NCBI GenBank assembly: GCA_937983065.1
Contig: CALKAL010000036.1
Span: forward strand, 1 to 43,016
From: an uncultured Bacillaceae bacterium
Lineage (GTDB): Bacteria; Bacillota; Bacilli; Bacillales; Alkalibacillaceae
DNA: 43,016 nucleotides
Direction of reading: 5' to 3'
Shown: positions 32,711 to 40,959 of the stretch, piece after piece
How the letters are laid out: every line of letters starts with the position of its first letter
Position numbering within the stretch: position 1 is the stretch's first letter
The notes under the pieces: model-generated
Database searches by the model: none
What the model saw: the letters and a program-made list of their open reading frames with translations, nothing else
Told to the model about the DNA's origin: nothing
Made by a program: the position numbers and the translations under genes

Positions 32711-32848
32711 ATGGATTGGATGAGTTGGGTGCCAGATGTCGGCTTTCCGATTTTAGTGACGTTTTATTTGTTACACAGAATCGAAAAGCGGCTTGAGCAA
32801 TTAAATGATTCCATTACACATCTGCCTGAATTGTTAAGAATACCTTAA
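32711..32848 (+). CDS. yvrJ: YvrJ-family small protein
   Basis: The 45-residue protein MDWMSWVPDVGFPILVTFYL, then LHRIEKRLEQLNDSITHLPE, then LLRIP, fits the YvrJ family: a short N-terminal membrane helix with a conserved GFPI..T.YLL.R core and an amphipathic tail. GGAGGTGG precedes the ATG. It completes the DUF1659-DUF2922-YvrJ set. The function is unknown. Confidence 0.8.
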   Translation: MDWMSWVPDVGFPILVTFYLLHRIEKRLEQLNDSITHLPELLRIP

Positions 32849-32878
32849 AAGAAGCCTTGGATATAGGCTTCTTTTTGA
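32847..32878. terminator. Bidirectional terminator
   Basis: A perfect 10-bp stem (32847-32856 with 32866-32875) with T residues after it lies between yvrJ and the convergent signal peptidase gene. Confidence 0.8.
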
Positions 32879-32880
32879 AT

Positions 32881-33390
32881 TTATCGCGTAAAAGAAATTT
32901 GGCTGAATGGGTAAATTATAAATTCTGAACGTCCGATAATTTCATTTTCAAAAATAAGTCCTAGACCGTTTCGACTATCTTTACTAATGCCTCGATTATC
33001 ACCTATCACAAAATATTGATCTTCTGGTATTTCGATCGGTCCGAAATTGCCTGTTCCCATTTTTTGGTTGTCTGAAATATAATCCTCTTCAAGTAATTCA
33101 CCATTTATAAAAATTTCATTATTAATCCCTTCAATTGTTTCATTCGGTAAGCCGACAACACGCTTGACATAATTTTTGTGAGGGTGTTGAATAATGACGA
33201 TATCACCCCGGTCTGGTGAGTCGAATATGTATATCGCCTTATTGAAAATGACCCTTTCACCGTTATGTAAAGTAGGGTTCATACTCGTGCCTTCAACAAT
33301 TGAAGTGGCGAACACAAAAGATCTGAGAAAAAACGCTAAAACAACAGCTATAATAATCGCTTTTGTCCATTCCCAAATTTCTTTTTTCAA
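32881..33390 (-). CDS. lepB: Signal peptidase I
   Basis: The 169-residue protein has one N-terminal helix (about 9-29) and the Gram-positive-type signal peptidase signature: catalytic Ser36 in EGTSMNPTL and general-base Lys76 in NYVKRVVGLPNE, then YFVIGDNRGISKDSRN. It cleaves signal peptides on the outer face of the membrane. The start is TTG after GAGGAAG. The length is usual for SipS-type enzymes. The window encodes several lipoproteins and secreted proteins, but nothing links it to a dedicated substrate. Confidence 0.95.
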   Translation of the reverse strand: MKKEIWEWTKAIIIAVVLAFFLRSFVFATSIVEGTSMNPTLHNGERVIFNKAIYIFDSPDRGDIVIIQHPHKNYVKRVVGLPNETIEGINNEIFINGELLEEDYISDNQKMGTGNFGPIEIPEDQYFVIGDNRGISKDSRNGLGLIFENEIIGRSEFIIYPFSQISFTR

Positions 33391-33661
33391 AAAAATCTTC
33401 CTCTCGTCTCTCTCTTATTTATATCCTATCATAAAAATGAGAAATTAATTAAGTTTTAATAAAAAAGTTTGATATAATACCTAACTGGGTATTAAAAAAA
33501 TAAATGATTGATTTATTATAGTTTATAAGACTTGCTAATTTAATATAAAAAGTTATCCTTACGCCCTTTTTAAAATAAGCAATGTATATAATATCTTTAC
33601 ATTTTTTATATTATTTAAACCGTCTAATTAAAAAATCTATTAAAAAAGAGGTGAGGTTTAC
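33391..33661. other. AT-rich intergenic region
   Basis: No gene is seen here. It holds a TATAAT (33473-33478) that could drive the Spo0E-like gene and a short AATACC/GGTATT hairpin with a following A run (about 33477-33493). Confidence 0.4.
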
Positions 33662-33847
33662 TTGTCATCGTCTAATCGATTACGTGAATTAGAAAAAAGA
33701 ATTGAAAAATTAAGGAGAAAAATGGTTCGTACGGCAAGTGAACAAGGGTTTACAAGTAATGAATCCATTCATTTATCACAAAAATTAGATGATTTGATCA
33801 GTGAATATTTAAATTTGAAATTAAAAAACAAAAGGATGCATTTATAA
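33662..33847 (+). CDS. Spo0E-family aspartyl-phosphate phosphatase
   Basis: The 61-residue helical hairpin protein carries the Spo0E signature SQKLDDLISEYL near residues 39-50, with the first helix RLRELEKRIEKLRRKMVRTA. Members remove phosphate from Spo0A~P and so delay sporulation. The start is TTG after GAGGTGAGG. The long AT-rich leader before it suggests separate control. Confidence 0.88.
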   Translation: MSSSNRLRELEKRIEKLRRKMVRTASEQGFTSNESIHLSQKLDDLISEYLNLKLKNKRMHL

Positions 33848-33861
33848 CATCCCTTTGTTTA
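33826..33861. terminator. Hairpin overlapping the Spo0E-like gene end
   Basis: A 13-bp stem with one mismatch (33826-33838 with 33848-33860) covers the end of the coding sequence and separates it from the convergent patA. Confidence 0.6.
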
Positions 33862-35010
33862 ACGGTTTATAAACATTTCTAGTCTATCCAAGCCTTCCTT
33901 TAAAACATCCTGGTGATACGCATACGATAAACGCATATGTCCCTCTCCATATTTGGAAAATGCATCACCCGGAACTAAAGCTAATTTTGCCTCATTCACT
34001 AATGTTAAACAATAATTAAACGAGGAAATTGATTGCTCAGGAATTTTAGGAAAAACATAAAAAGCTCCATCTGGCATTTGAACATTTAGTCCCATTTGAT
34101 TTAATCGTTTAATCACATAATCTTTACGCTTTTTATATTCTTCAACCATATGTAAAGAATCATCTTGACCAACTGTTAAAGCTTGAATCGCCGCATGCTG
34201 ACTAATTGAGCTTGCGCAAGTGACACTATACTGGTGCACCTTAAGAACATGTTTTTGAATCGCTTCAGGTAACAATAAATAGCCTAAACGAAACCCTGTC
34301 ATTGAATGAGATTTTGATAATCCTTGAATAATTAATGTTTGATCTCTAACATTAGAAAATTCACCGATTGAGTGATGTTTATTAGCGTAAGTAAGTTCAC
34401 TATATATTTCATCAGCAAGTATGAAAATAGGTCGGTTAGCTAATAATCGACTAATTTCCTCAAGTTCACCACGGGATAATGTAACGCCTGTTGGATTAGA
34501 CGGATAGGGGAGGATGACACATTTCGTCTTTTCGGTTATATACTTCTCAATTAAATTTGCCGTCAATTTAAAGCTGTTCTCTCGCGTATCGACATAGATC
34601 GGTCTTCCCCCAGCAAGCTTAATTAACGGTTCATAGCCAGGATAGACGGGTCCTGGCAAAATGACTTCATCTCCCTTTTCCAAAATCGTTCTTAAGGCGA
34701 TATCGATAGCTTGTGATGCGCCGGTTGTAACGATTATTTCTTTAGCCGCATCGTACGTTAGATTATATTTTGTATGAACAAAATTTGCGATTGCTTCTCT
34801 TAACTCTAAAAGGCCAGCGTTCGGAGTATATGTCGTATAGTTTAAATCTAAAGCTTCTTTAGCCTTTTCCTTAACGTGGTTCGGTGTATGAAAATCAGGC
34901 TGTCCAATCGTTAAAGAAACGATATCATCGTGTCCATCGACAAGATTAAAAAACTTTCTAATACCCGAAATCTCTATTTCAGCGACATTCGGATTAATTA
35001 AATGTTCCAA
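33859..35010 (-). CDS. patA: N-acetyl-LL-diaminopimelate aminotransferase PatA
   Basis: The 383-residue class I aminotransferase closely follows Bacillus PatA: it opens MEHLINPNVAEIEISGIRKF, has VSLTIGQPDFHTP, YTPNAGLLELREAI, TTGASQAIDIALRTIL, LPYPSNPTGVTLS, ADEIYSELTY and the PLP lysine in GLSKSHSMTGFRLGY. It makes N-acetyl-LL-diaminopimelate from the keto acid with glutamate as donor, in the acetylase branch of lysine and cell-wall synthesis. TTG 35010 is the start by AAAGG spacing and agreement with PatA; GTG 35019 is less likely. dapH and the deacetylase gene are in the same window. Confidence 0.92.
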   Translation of the reverse strand: MEHLINPNVAEIEISGIRKFFNLVDGHDDIVSLTIGQPDFHTPNHVKEKAKEALDLNYTTYTPNAGLLELREAIANFVHTKYNLTYDAAKEIIVTTGASQAIDIALRTILEKGDEVILPGPVYPGYEPLIKLAGGRPIYVDTRENSFKLTANLIEKYITEKTKCVILPYPSNPTGVTLSRGELEEISRLLANRPIFILADEIYSELTYANKHHSIGEFSNVRDQTLIIQGLSKSHSMTGFRLGYLLLPEAIQKHVLKVHQYSVTCASSISQHAAIQALTVGQDDSLHMVEEYKKRKDYVIKRLNQMGLNVQMPDGAFYVFPKIPEQSISSFNYCLTLVNEAKLALVPGDAFSKYGEGHMRLSYAYHQDVLKEGLDRLEMFINR

Positions 35011-35027
35011 ATTAATCACCTTTTCAA

Positions 35028-35756
35028 TTAAAATATTTCAATGAGTGTAATCATAAATAATATACCTATAATAAACGAATGAGTTGCTGGACGAGCGTGC
35101 CCATCTCCGTGACTTTCTGGAATAAGTTCTTTGTAAATTATAAATAGCATCGCGCCTGCTGCAAAAGCAAGTCCATATGAGACGAGATTTTCAAAAATAT
35201 TAGTTAAGTAAAATCCTAATAATGCAGTTAGTACTTCAATTAAACCAGTTGCTGTTGCAATGAGTAACGCAACAAAACGGTTAATTTTTTGTCTAATTAA
35301 AAATAAGGCGACTAACAATCCTTCAGGAGCATTTTGGACACCTATTGCAATAGCGACGAGTGACCCGAGATCTTCTTGGCCACTAGCATAGCTGACTCCC
35401 ATGGCTAAACCTTCAGGCAAATTGTGAAGGGTTAAAGCCGCAATTACGAGCATCGCTTTTTCATCAATAACAATTTTTTTATTATGTTTTTGCCAATGTA
35501 TATGCGGTATAGTTTTTTCCAATACTGATAATGTAATAACACCGAGCACCAATCCGATGATTAAATGATTGAGCGAGCCGAAAGATAAAGCTTCTGGAAT
35601 TAAACTTAACATCGCTGCAGCTAACATGACACCACCAGCAAAGGCTAATAAAATGTCATGCCATTTATGGGTTAATCGTTTAATAAAAAGAATTGGAAGG
35701 GCTCCAAGTCCTGTTGCTAATCCTGCTAGTAAACTGCCAATAAAAACGTCGGTCAT
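35028..35756 (-). CDS. ZIP-family metal transporter
   Basis: The 242-residue protein has about eight membrane helices and the two ZIP metal-site helices, TLHNLPEGLAMGVSYASG and IGVQNAPEGLLVALFLI, whose His, Asn, Pro and Glu residues coordinate divalent metal. It ends SHGDGHARPATHSFIIGILFMITLIEIF. ZIP proteins move zinc, iron or manganese into the cytosol. It lies 17 nt before the patA start, so the two could share a transcript, but a functional link is not obvious. Confidence 0.87.
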   Translation of the reverse strand: MTDVFIGSLLAGLATGLGALPILFIKRLTHKWHDILLAFAGGVMLAAAMLSLIPEALSFGSLNHLIIGLVLGVITLSVLEKTIPHIHWQKHNKKIVIDEKAMLVIAALTLHNLPEGLAMGVSYASGQEDLGSLVAIAIGVQNAPEGLLVALFLIRQKINRFVALLIATATGLIEVLTALLGFYLTNIFENLVSYGLAFAAGAMLFIIYKELIPESHGDGHARPATHSFIIGILFMITLIEIF

Positions 35757-35807
35757 GTTGCTTAATTCCTTTCATTACTTATCATTTTTAAAAAGGGAGG
35801 TTCGTCT

Positions 35808-36152
35808 ATGTTTTGGGAAAATTTAATATCGTTATTTACATTAAATTTAATTAATATCGTTCTCTTTTTTATATTCATAACTTTAGTATACGTTATTATT
35901 AAACCATTAATAAAAAAATGGATCGAAAAAAGAAGTATTTCCACGATATCTTATTTTGTAACGATTGCGATTGTAAGCATGATTGTGATTATTTATTCCC
36001 ACATCATGAATGGTCATATTGTAACAAATAGTGAATCGATAAAAAATTTAGTCGTTTCATTATGGATTGCTTTTGTTTTAGTTGGAATTGCTATTATGTT
36101 TAAACTCATAGCTCAAAGTTTAACACAGTTCATAAAAAACAAAAATATATAA
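35808..36152 (+). CDS. Three-helix membrane protein of unknown function
   Basis: The 114-residue protein has helices at about 12-30, 43-62 and 77-103, with short basic loops (KKWIEKRS). GGGAGG precedes the ATG. It is divergent from the ZIP gene and ends in a strong terminator shared with the SCO gene. No family is recognised. Confidence 0.65.
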   Translation: MFWENLISLFTLNLINIVLFFIFITLVYVIIKPLIKKWIEKRSISTISYFVTIAIVSMIVIIYSHIMNGHIVTNSESIKNLVVSLWIAFVLVGIAIMFKLIAQSLTQFIKNKNI

Positions 36153-36185
36153 AAAAATGATCTCGGATAATTGAGATCATTTTTT
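36152..36185. terminator. Bidirectional terminator
   Basis: A perfect 13-bp stem (36152-36164 with 36173-36185) with A and T runs lies between convergent genes. Confidence 0.85.
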
Positions 36186-36209
36186 ATTTAAAGATAATAT
36201 TGTTAAAAA

Positions 36210-36806
36210 TTATTTTGTATAGGCTTTTAAGTAGTCAATAATTGTATTCATTTCGTCTGATTGCGTTCCGCTAATAGAGTGAATGGCTTCTCCTTCTGGG
36301 GAGACGATGTAAAAGGAAACACCGTGGTTAACTTGATCAAATCCATCAACTTTAGATACTAATGATTTAAATGACCGAGCAGCAAAGCTTTCGATATGCT
36401 CTTGACTGTAGCCAGTAAGGAAGTCCCAATTGCTAAAGTCAGCGTCAAACAATTCACCGTACTCTTTTAAATCTTCTGGTCCATCTAATTCAGGATCGAC
36501 GGAGAAAGAAATAAAACGGACGTCTAACCCCTCATCTGCAGCCATATCCTGTAGTTTAGACATATTAGCCGTCATTGGTGGGCATACTGTAACACAATTT
36601 GTAAATACGAAATTGGCCACCCAATATCCACCTTTTAAATCATCTAAAGAAACGGTTTCTTCATCTTGATTAATATATTCGAAATCTTCCACTTCAAAAT
36701 TGAACTCAGGCTCAATATCTAGTGACTCATTATTACAAGCAACTAAAATACCGATTAAACTAATAAACATCATTAACGTCATTGCTTTAATAACTTGTTT
36801 TCTCAA
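36210..36806 (-). CDS. SCO-family copper chaperone lipoprotein
   Basis: From TTG 36806 the product is 198 residues with a lipoprotein signal, MRKQVIKAMTLMMFISLIGI then LVAC, giving lipidated Cys24. A thioredoxin-fold SCO domain carries TNCVTVCPPM (Cys71, Cys75) and His161 in QVNHGVSFYIV, the copper-binding set. SCO proteins help assemble the CuA site of cytochrome oxidase on the outer membrane face. The in-frame ATG codons at 36836 and 36821 are possible but lack ribosome sites; GGAG lies 9 nt before TTG 36806. Confidence 0.88.
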   Translation of the reverse strand: MRKQVIKAMTLMMFISLIGILVACNNESLDIEPEFNFEVEDFEYINQDEETVSLDDLKGGYWVANFVFTNCVTVCPPMTANMSKLQDMAADEGLDVRFISFSVDPELDGPEDLKEYGELFDADFSNWDFLTGYSQEHIESFAARSFKSLVSKVDGFDQVNHGVSFYIVSPEGEAIHSISGTQSDEMNTIIDYLKAYTK

Positions 36807-36989
36807 GGTTATCAACTCCATGATCAATCTTTGCATTCATTGTATCACGATATTTTAAATATCGAACGCGAAGTACATGAAAGTTTTTAACAATTTATTG
36901 ACAGAAAATAATGACGTAGGCCTAATGTTGTGGGGATTGAATATTGATATTAGGAATGCTACTACTACAAAAAAATAGCATAAAATATT

Positions 36990-37859
36990 TCAACTCAAAT
37001 GTTTTAAAGTTAATAAGTTAATTTCAGGTCGGCATAAGAAGCGAAAGGGGAGCCGGGTTGTACCGATCCCTCTTGAAACAAATAAATTCAAGGGACGAGA
37101 GCCGAGCTCGTAATGACCTTCTACGTATTTTTCGCCTAATGCTGGGGTAACGATTGGGCCGATAAAAGGTAATTGAATTTGTCCGCCGTGGCTATGACCA
37201 GATAGTTGAACATCATAAGGGTATTGTTTTGTACGATCGGCAAAATCAGGCTCATGGCATAAAAGAATATTAAATAAATGTTCATAGCTCTCATCAATTA
37301 ATGCATTTAAATCAGGCCTACCGAGCATGACATCGTCTAGTCCTGACAATGAAATCATATCGTTATCCTTTTCAACGAGGACGGTTTCATTTTTTAAAAG
37401 TCGAAACCCGCTATTTTCCATCACTTGTTTAATCGTTTGTGTTCCGTAACCACCATGATCATGATTCCCATAAATCCAATACTTTCCGTAGTCTGCATGT
37501 AGTCTAAATAATTCCTCAGTAATCTCCTCAAACTGCTTCTCAGCAATTAAAGAGGGGTCATCAGTTAAATCTCCAGTAAAAACGATCAGATCGAAATTCA
37601 TTTTCTCAATTTGATTAATTAGTTTAATTAACTGTTCCCGATCGTAATGAAAGCCAAAATGTACGTCACTGAATTGCAAAATTTTAAAATCGTTAAAACT
37701 TTCTGGAATACGATGGGATTCAATTTCTTTTTCAATTATATTTAACCATTTCGGTTCAATCTCACGCGCATAATAATAGCCACCGTAAGCAAGCCCGATT
37801 GTTGAGAGGGTTCCAAACGTAAATTTTTTTAAAAAAGACCTTCTTGTCATTTTGCTCAT
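36990..37859 (-). CDS. ykuE: YkuE-like metallophosphoesterase with Tat signal
   Basis: The 289-residue protein starts MSKMTRRSFLKKFTFGTLST, with a textbook twin-arginine motif (TRRSFLK) and hydrophobic core, so it should be exported folded. The calcineurin-type motifs are all present: FSDVHFGFHYD, FTGDLTDDP, YGNHDHGG, LCHEPD and LSGHSHGGQ, giving a two-metal hydrolase. Bacillus subtilis YkuE is a known Tat substrate of this type. ATG 37859 is favoured on GAGG spacing; in-frame ATGs at 37874, 37868 and 37850 are alternatives. The physiological substrate is unknown. Confidence 0.88.
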   Translation of the reverse strand: MSKMTRRSFLKKFTFGTLSTIGLAYGGYYYAREIEPKWLNIIEKEIESHRIPESFNDFKILQFSDVHFGFHYDREQLIKLINQIEKMNFDLIVFTGDLTDDPSLIAEKQFEEITEELFRLHADYGKYWIYGNHDHGGYGTQTIKQVMENSGFRLLKNETVLVEKDNDMISLSGLDDVMLGRPDLNALIDESYEHLFNILLCHEPDFADRTKQYPYDVQLSGHSHGGQIQLPFIGPIVTPALGEKYVEGHYELGSRPLNLFVSRGIGTTRLPFRFLCRPEINLLTLKHLS

Positions 37860-37938
37860 CCATTTCATCCTCATTTGACTCGTTACTTAGACATTATAGC
37901 ATGGTCTTTTTAATTTTTGTATGTCATAATATATGTAA

Positions 37939-37956
37939 AATGAATAACCATTCATT
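37939..37956 (+). promoter_or_regulatory. FadR-type operator before fadH
   Basis: AATGAAT-AACC-ATTCATT is a perfect 7-4-7 inverted repeat. Its core AATGAATA-NN-CATTCA matches the remembered Bacillus subtilis FadR box, and fadH is in the FadR regulon there. It lies 21 nt before the start codon, near possible -10 sequences, which suits repression relieved by long-chain acyl-CoA. Confidence 0.65.
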
Positions 37957-37976
37957 AATTAATAGGGGGCTGGAGT

Positions 37977-38741
37977 ATGAAAGATGAGGTCGTAATTATT
38001 ACAGGCGGTTCAAGTGGTATGGGGAAATATATGGCGAAAAACTTTGCTGAAAAAGGGGCTAAAGTCGTCATAACTGGACGTAATGAAGAACGGTTAAATG
38101 AAGCGAGGAAAGAAATATTAGCAAATAGAGATTTAATAGTCCATCCGTTTGTAATGGATGTTAGAGAGCCTGAGCAAGTGAAAGCTTTGGTTGAGGAAAC
38201 GGTTTTAAAATTTGGCACTATCGATTCATTAGTTAATAATGCAGCGGGTAATTTTATCGTTCCAGCTGAAAAGTTGTCCATTAATGGGTGGAATGCAGTG
38301 ATTGACATCGTATTAAACGGAACTTTTTATTGTAGTCACGCTGTCGGTAACTACTGGATTGAAAACGGTAAGAAAGGGAATATTTTAAATATGGTTGCTA
38401 CATACGCTTGGGATGCAGGGCCAGGCGTTGTTCATTCAGCGGCAGCAAAGGCGGGTGTATTATCTTTAACTAGAACGTTAGCGGTTGAATGGGGAAGAAA
38501 ATACAACATACGAGTCAATGCGATTGCACCTGGTCCGATTGATCGTACTGGTGGGGCGGAAAAGCTTTGGGAATCCGAGGAGGCGGCAAAAAGAACCATT
38601 CAGTCGATTCCTTTAGGGCGTCTTGGAGAACCAGAAGAAATAGCTGACTTAGCTTATTTTATATTAAATGATGCGAAGTTTATGAATGGAGAAGTCGTTA
38701 CTTTAGATGGGGGACAGTGGTTGAATCAATATCCTTTTTAA
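37977..38741 (+). CDS. fadH: 2,4-dienoyl-CoA reductase FadH
   Basis: The 254-residue short-chain dehydrogenase has ITGGSSGMGKYMAKNFAEKG for NADP binding, LVNNAAGNFIVPAEKLS, and ATYAWDAGPGVVHSAAAKAGVLSLTRTLAVEWGRKYNIRVNAIAPGPIDRTGGAEKL, nearly the same wording as Bacillus FadH (YkuF). It ends DGGQWLNQYPF. It reduces dienoyl-CoA formed during beta-oxidation of polyunsaturated fatty acids. An AGGGGGG-type site precedes the ATG, and a FadR-type box sits in the promoter. Confidence 0.93.
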   Translation: MKDEVVIITGGSSGMGKYMAKNFAEKGAKVVITGRNEERLNEARKEILANRDLIVHPFVMDVREPEQVKALVEETVLKFGTIDSLVNNAAGNFIVPAEKLSINGWNAVIDIVLNGTFYCSHAVGNYWIENGKKGNILNMVATYAWDAGPGVVHSAAAKAGVLSLTRTLAVEWGRKYNIRVNAIAPGPIDRTGGAEKLWESEEAAKRTIQSIPLGRLGEPEEIADLAYFILNDAKFMNGEVVTLDGGQWLNQYPF

Positions 38742-38775
38742 AAATTGATTGTGCCTTTTTATCATAAACATAATA

Positions 38776-38818
38776 AAAACACATCGGAATTCGTTTTCAG
38801 ATTTCTAATGTGTTTTTG
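38776..38818. terminator. Terminator between convergent genes
   Basis: AAAACACAT (38776-38784) pairs with ATGTGTTTT (38808-38816), with further inner pairing and a T run after it. Confidence 0.75.
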
Positions 38819-38875
38819 TTTTGACTCATGCCCAAATTCTAATAGGGAAAACATATTAAGTTTTCGTGTCTCAAA

Positions 38876-39514
38876 TTACACTAATACGACATAAAATAAT
38901 ATAGCGAAGAAATGAAATAAACTTCCTAAAATCACAAACAAATGCCATATTGCGTGATGGTAACGAAATCCTCTCCACATGTAAAAGATTGTGCCAATGG
39001 AATAAAGGACACCACCAATAATTAAATAAATTAATCCGGCTAATTCCATTTGTTGTGATAATGGCTTCCATGCGAAAATAATGAGCCAACCTAATAAAAT
39101 GTAAAGTAATGTTGAAACGATGACGAAACGATTGGTGAAAAACACTTTAAATACAATCCCGAGTATAGCAACGCCCCAGACAATTCCGAATAAGGTCCAG
39201 CCAATCGGTCCTCTTAAAAGAACGAGTAAAATCGGTGTATATGTTCCTGCAATGAATAAATAAATCGCAGAATGATCTAAAAATAAAAATATATTTTTTG
39301 CTTTTCCTTTAGGTAAGCTATGGACAATTGTCGAGGCTAAATACATGAGTAACATCGTTGTCCCAAAAATTGTGACACTCACGATGTGCCATGCATCGCC
39401 GTTTAACGCAGCAAAAACAATTAAGATGACTAAAGCAGCGATACTAAGTATTACACCGAATCCGTGGGTAATTGCATTCGCTCGCTCTTCATTTTTTGTA
39501 TATTGAAATGGCAA
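38876..39514 (-). CDS. Haemolysin III (PAQR-like) family membrane protein
   Basis: The 212-residue protein has seven predicted helices and the family pattern: EERANAITHGFGVILSIAAL near the start, STIVHSLPKGKAKNIFLFLDHSAIYLFIAGTYTPILL in the middle and GFRYHHAIWHLFVILGSLFHFFAIL at the end, supplying the metal-site Ser/His/Asp residues. TTG 39514 is the start, with AGAGG 8 nt upstream; the ATG at 39589 would add an unrelated leader. Members resemble YplQ/YqfA and affect membrane physiology; direct haemolysis is not implied. Confidence 0.87.
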   Translation of the reverse strand: MPFQYTKNEERANAITHGFGVILSIAALVILIVFAALNGDAWHIVSVTIFGTTMLLMYLASTIVHSLPKGKAKNIFLFLDHSAIYLFIAGTYTPILLVLLRGPIGWTLFGIVWGVAILGIVFKVFFTNRFVIVSTLLYILLGWLIIFAWKPLSQQMELAGLIYLIIGGVLYSIGTIFYMWRGFRYHHAIWHLFVILGSLFHFFAILFYVVLV

Positions 39515-39661
39515 GATGAGTACCTCTTTTCTTCTGTTATTATTATTAGCATACACTAAAAATGAATTTAAAGAAATTGTGTAGGTCATTATTTATTTGC
39601 TTTATTTTGTGGTAAAATAATCTATGGGGAATGCTCCTACATCATGTAAGGAGGAAAAGAT

Positions 39662-40111
39662 ATGATAAATTTAACGGATTTAAGAATAGAATCGACTAAA
39701 GTGAGTGAACTTATGGTTGATTCAGAGAAAGTAATCCACGTTCAATTACAAAACCCTCTAGAACATGCACTACTCGTCCTAACTAAAACGGGATACAATG
39801 CGATACCAGTATTAGATTTACGGAGTCAATTTTGTGGAATTGTTAGTAAATCAAGCATCATCGAAGAAATGTTCGGTGTAGAAAGTATTGAAGTTGATCG
39901 ACTCCACGAATTAAAAGTAGAAGATGTCATGAACAAAGATATCCCGACATTAACAGAAGATGATACATTAGAAAAAGCATTACATGTCTTAATCGATTTT
40001 AACTTTGCTTGTGTCGTTGACGAAAATCATAAAATGAAGGGCATTTTAACCCGTAGAGAAATTTTAAAGCAACTTAGAAATCATTTTTATCGACAACAAA
40101 AAGAAAAATAA
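39662..40111 (+). CDS. ykuL: CBS-domain protein YkuL
   Basis: The 149-residue protein is a tandem CBS pair (about 12-72 and 84-143): VSELMVDSEKVIHVQLQNPLEHALLVLTKTGYNAIPVLD and VEDVMNKDIPTLTEDDTLEKALHVLIDFNFACVVDE. CBS pairs bind adenine nucleotides. It matches YkuL in length and position before dapH. GGAGG precedes the ATG. It ends 28 nt before dapH with no terminator between, so the two are co-transcribed. Confidence 0.88.
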   Translation: MINLTDLRIESTKVSELMVDSEKVIHVQLQNPLEHALLVLTKTGYNAIPVLDLRSQFCGIVSKSSIIEEMFGVESIEVDRLHELKVEDVMNKDIPTLTEDDTLEKALHVLIDFNFACVVDENHKMKGILTRREILKQLRNHFYRQQKEK

Positions 40112-40139
40112 TTAACAAACATAGTTGGAGGCTACTCAC

Positions 40140-40859
40140 ATGACAATGATGGATGCGAATGAAATTATTCAATTTATTTCAAATGCAAAAAAGAAAACAC
40201 CTGTTAAAGTTTACATTAAAGGTACGGGAATAAAGAACTTAGCATTTAATAGTGAGCTAAAAACTTTTTTACAAGAAGATACAGGAGTTATTTTCGGTGA
40301 ATGGGATATTGTCAAAGCTGATTTAGACAAATTTAATGAAACAATAGAAGATTACGTAATCGAAAATGACCGACGAAATTCCGCGATCCCTTTATTAGAT
40401 TTAAAAGGGATTAATGCACGAATTGAGCCTGGAGCGATTATTCGTGACCAAGTTGAAATTGGTGATGGCGTCGTAATTATGATGGGAGCATCCATCAATA
40501 TTGGGGCTGTTGTTGGGGAAGGCACGATGATTGATATGAACGCCGTTTTAGGTGGGCGAGCGACCGTCGGAAAAAACTGTCACATCGGAGCAGGAAGTGT
40601 TCTTGCTGGAGTGATTGAGCCACCATCAGCACAACCAGTCATCATTGAGGATGATGTTGTGATTGGTGCAAATGTCGTCGTTCTTGAAGGCGTCACGGTT
40701 GGAAAAGGGGCTGTTGTCGCAGCTGGAGCGATTGTTACAGAAGATGTTCCACCAAACACCGTCGTAGCGGGAACACCTGCTAAAGTGATTAAAGAAATTG
40801 ATGATAAGACGCGGGCTAAAACCGAAATCAAACACGAACTTAGAAAATTAAACGATTAA
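40140..40859 (+). CDS. dapH: Tetrahydrodipicolinate N-acetyltransferase DapH
   Basis: The 239-residue enzyme has an N-terminal alpha/beta region (about 5-85) and a left-handed beta-helix of hexapeptide repeats (about 95-215), with GIVIMMGASINIGAVVGEGTMIDMN-like runs, GGRATVGKNCHIGAGSVLAGVIEPPSAQPV and VAGTPAKVIKEID. It acetylates tetrahydrodipicolinate with acetyl-CoA, the first step of the acetylase branch. ATG 40140 has GGAGG 8 nt upstream; the in-frame TTG at 40125 overlaps it. A strong terminator separates it from the deacetylase gene. Confidence 0.95.
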   Translation: MTMMDANEIIQFISNAKKKTPVKVYIKGTGIKNLAFNSELKTFLQEDTGVIFGEWDIVKADLDKFNETIEDYVIENDRRNSAIPLLDLKGINARIEPGAIIRDQVEIGDGVVIMMGASINIGAVVGEGTMIDMNAVLGGRATVGKNCHIGAGSVLAGVIEPPSAQPVIIEDDVVIGANVVVLEGVTVGKGAVVAAGAIVTEDVPPNTVVAGTPAKVIKEIDDKTRAKTEIKHELRKLND

Positions 40860-40864
40860 GTTAG

Positions 40865-40895
40865 AAGCGGAATTCACGGAGTTCCGCTTTTTTTA
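40865..40895 (+). terminator. Terminator between dapH and the deacetylase gene
   Basis: AAGCGGAA (40865-40872) pairs with TTCCGCTT (40882-40889), followed by a T run. Confidence 0.85.
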
Positions 40896-40959
40896 ATATT
40901 TAAATACGATTTATTTTGTTAGAATAAATGCAATTAGTTTTTTTATGGAGGACGTTTAT

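Noticed and set aside
36896..36930. Promoter and small plus-strand gene between the SCO and ykuE genes
   Set aside because: TTGACA is present, but the -10 is poor and the only downstream frame is about 21 codons with no usable ribosome site, antisense to the end of ykuE.
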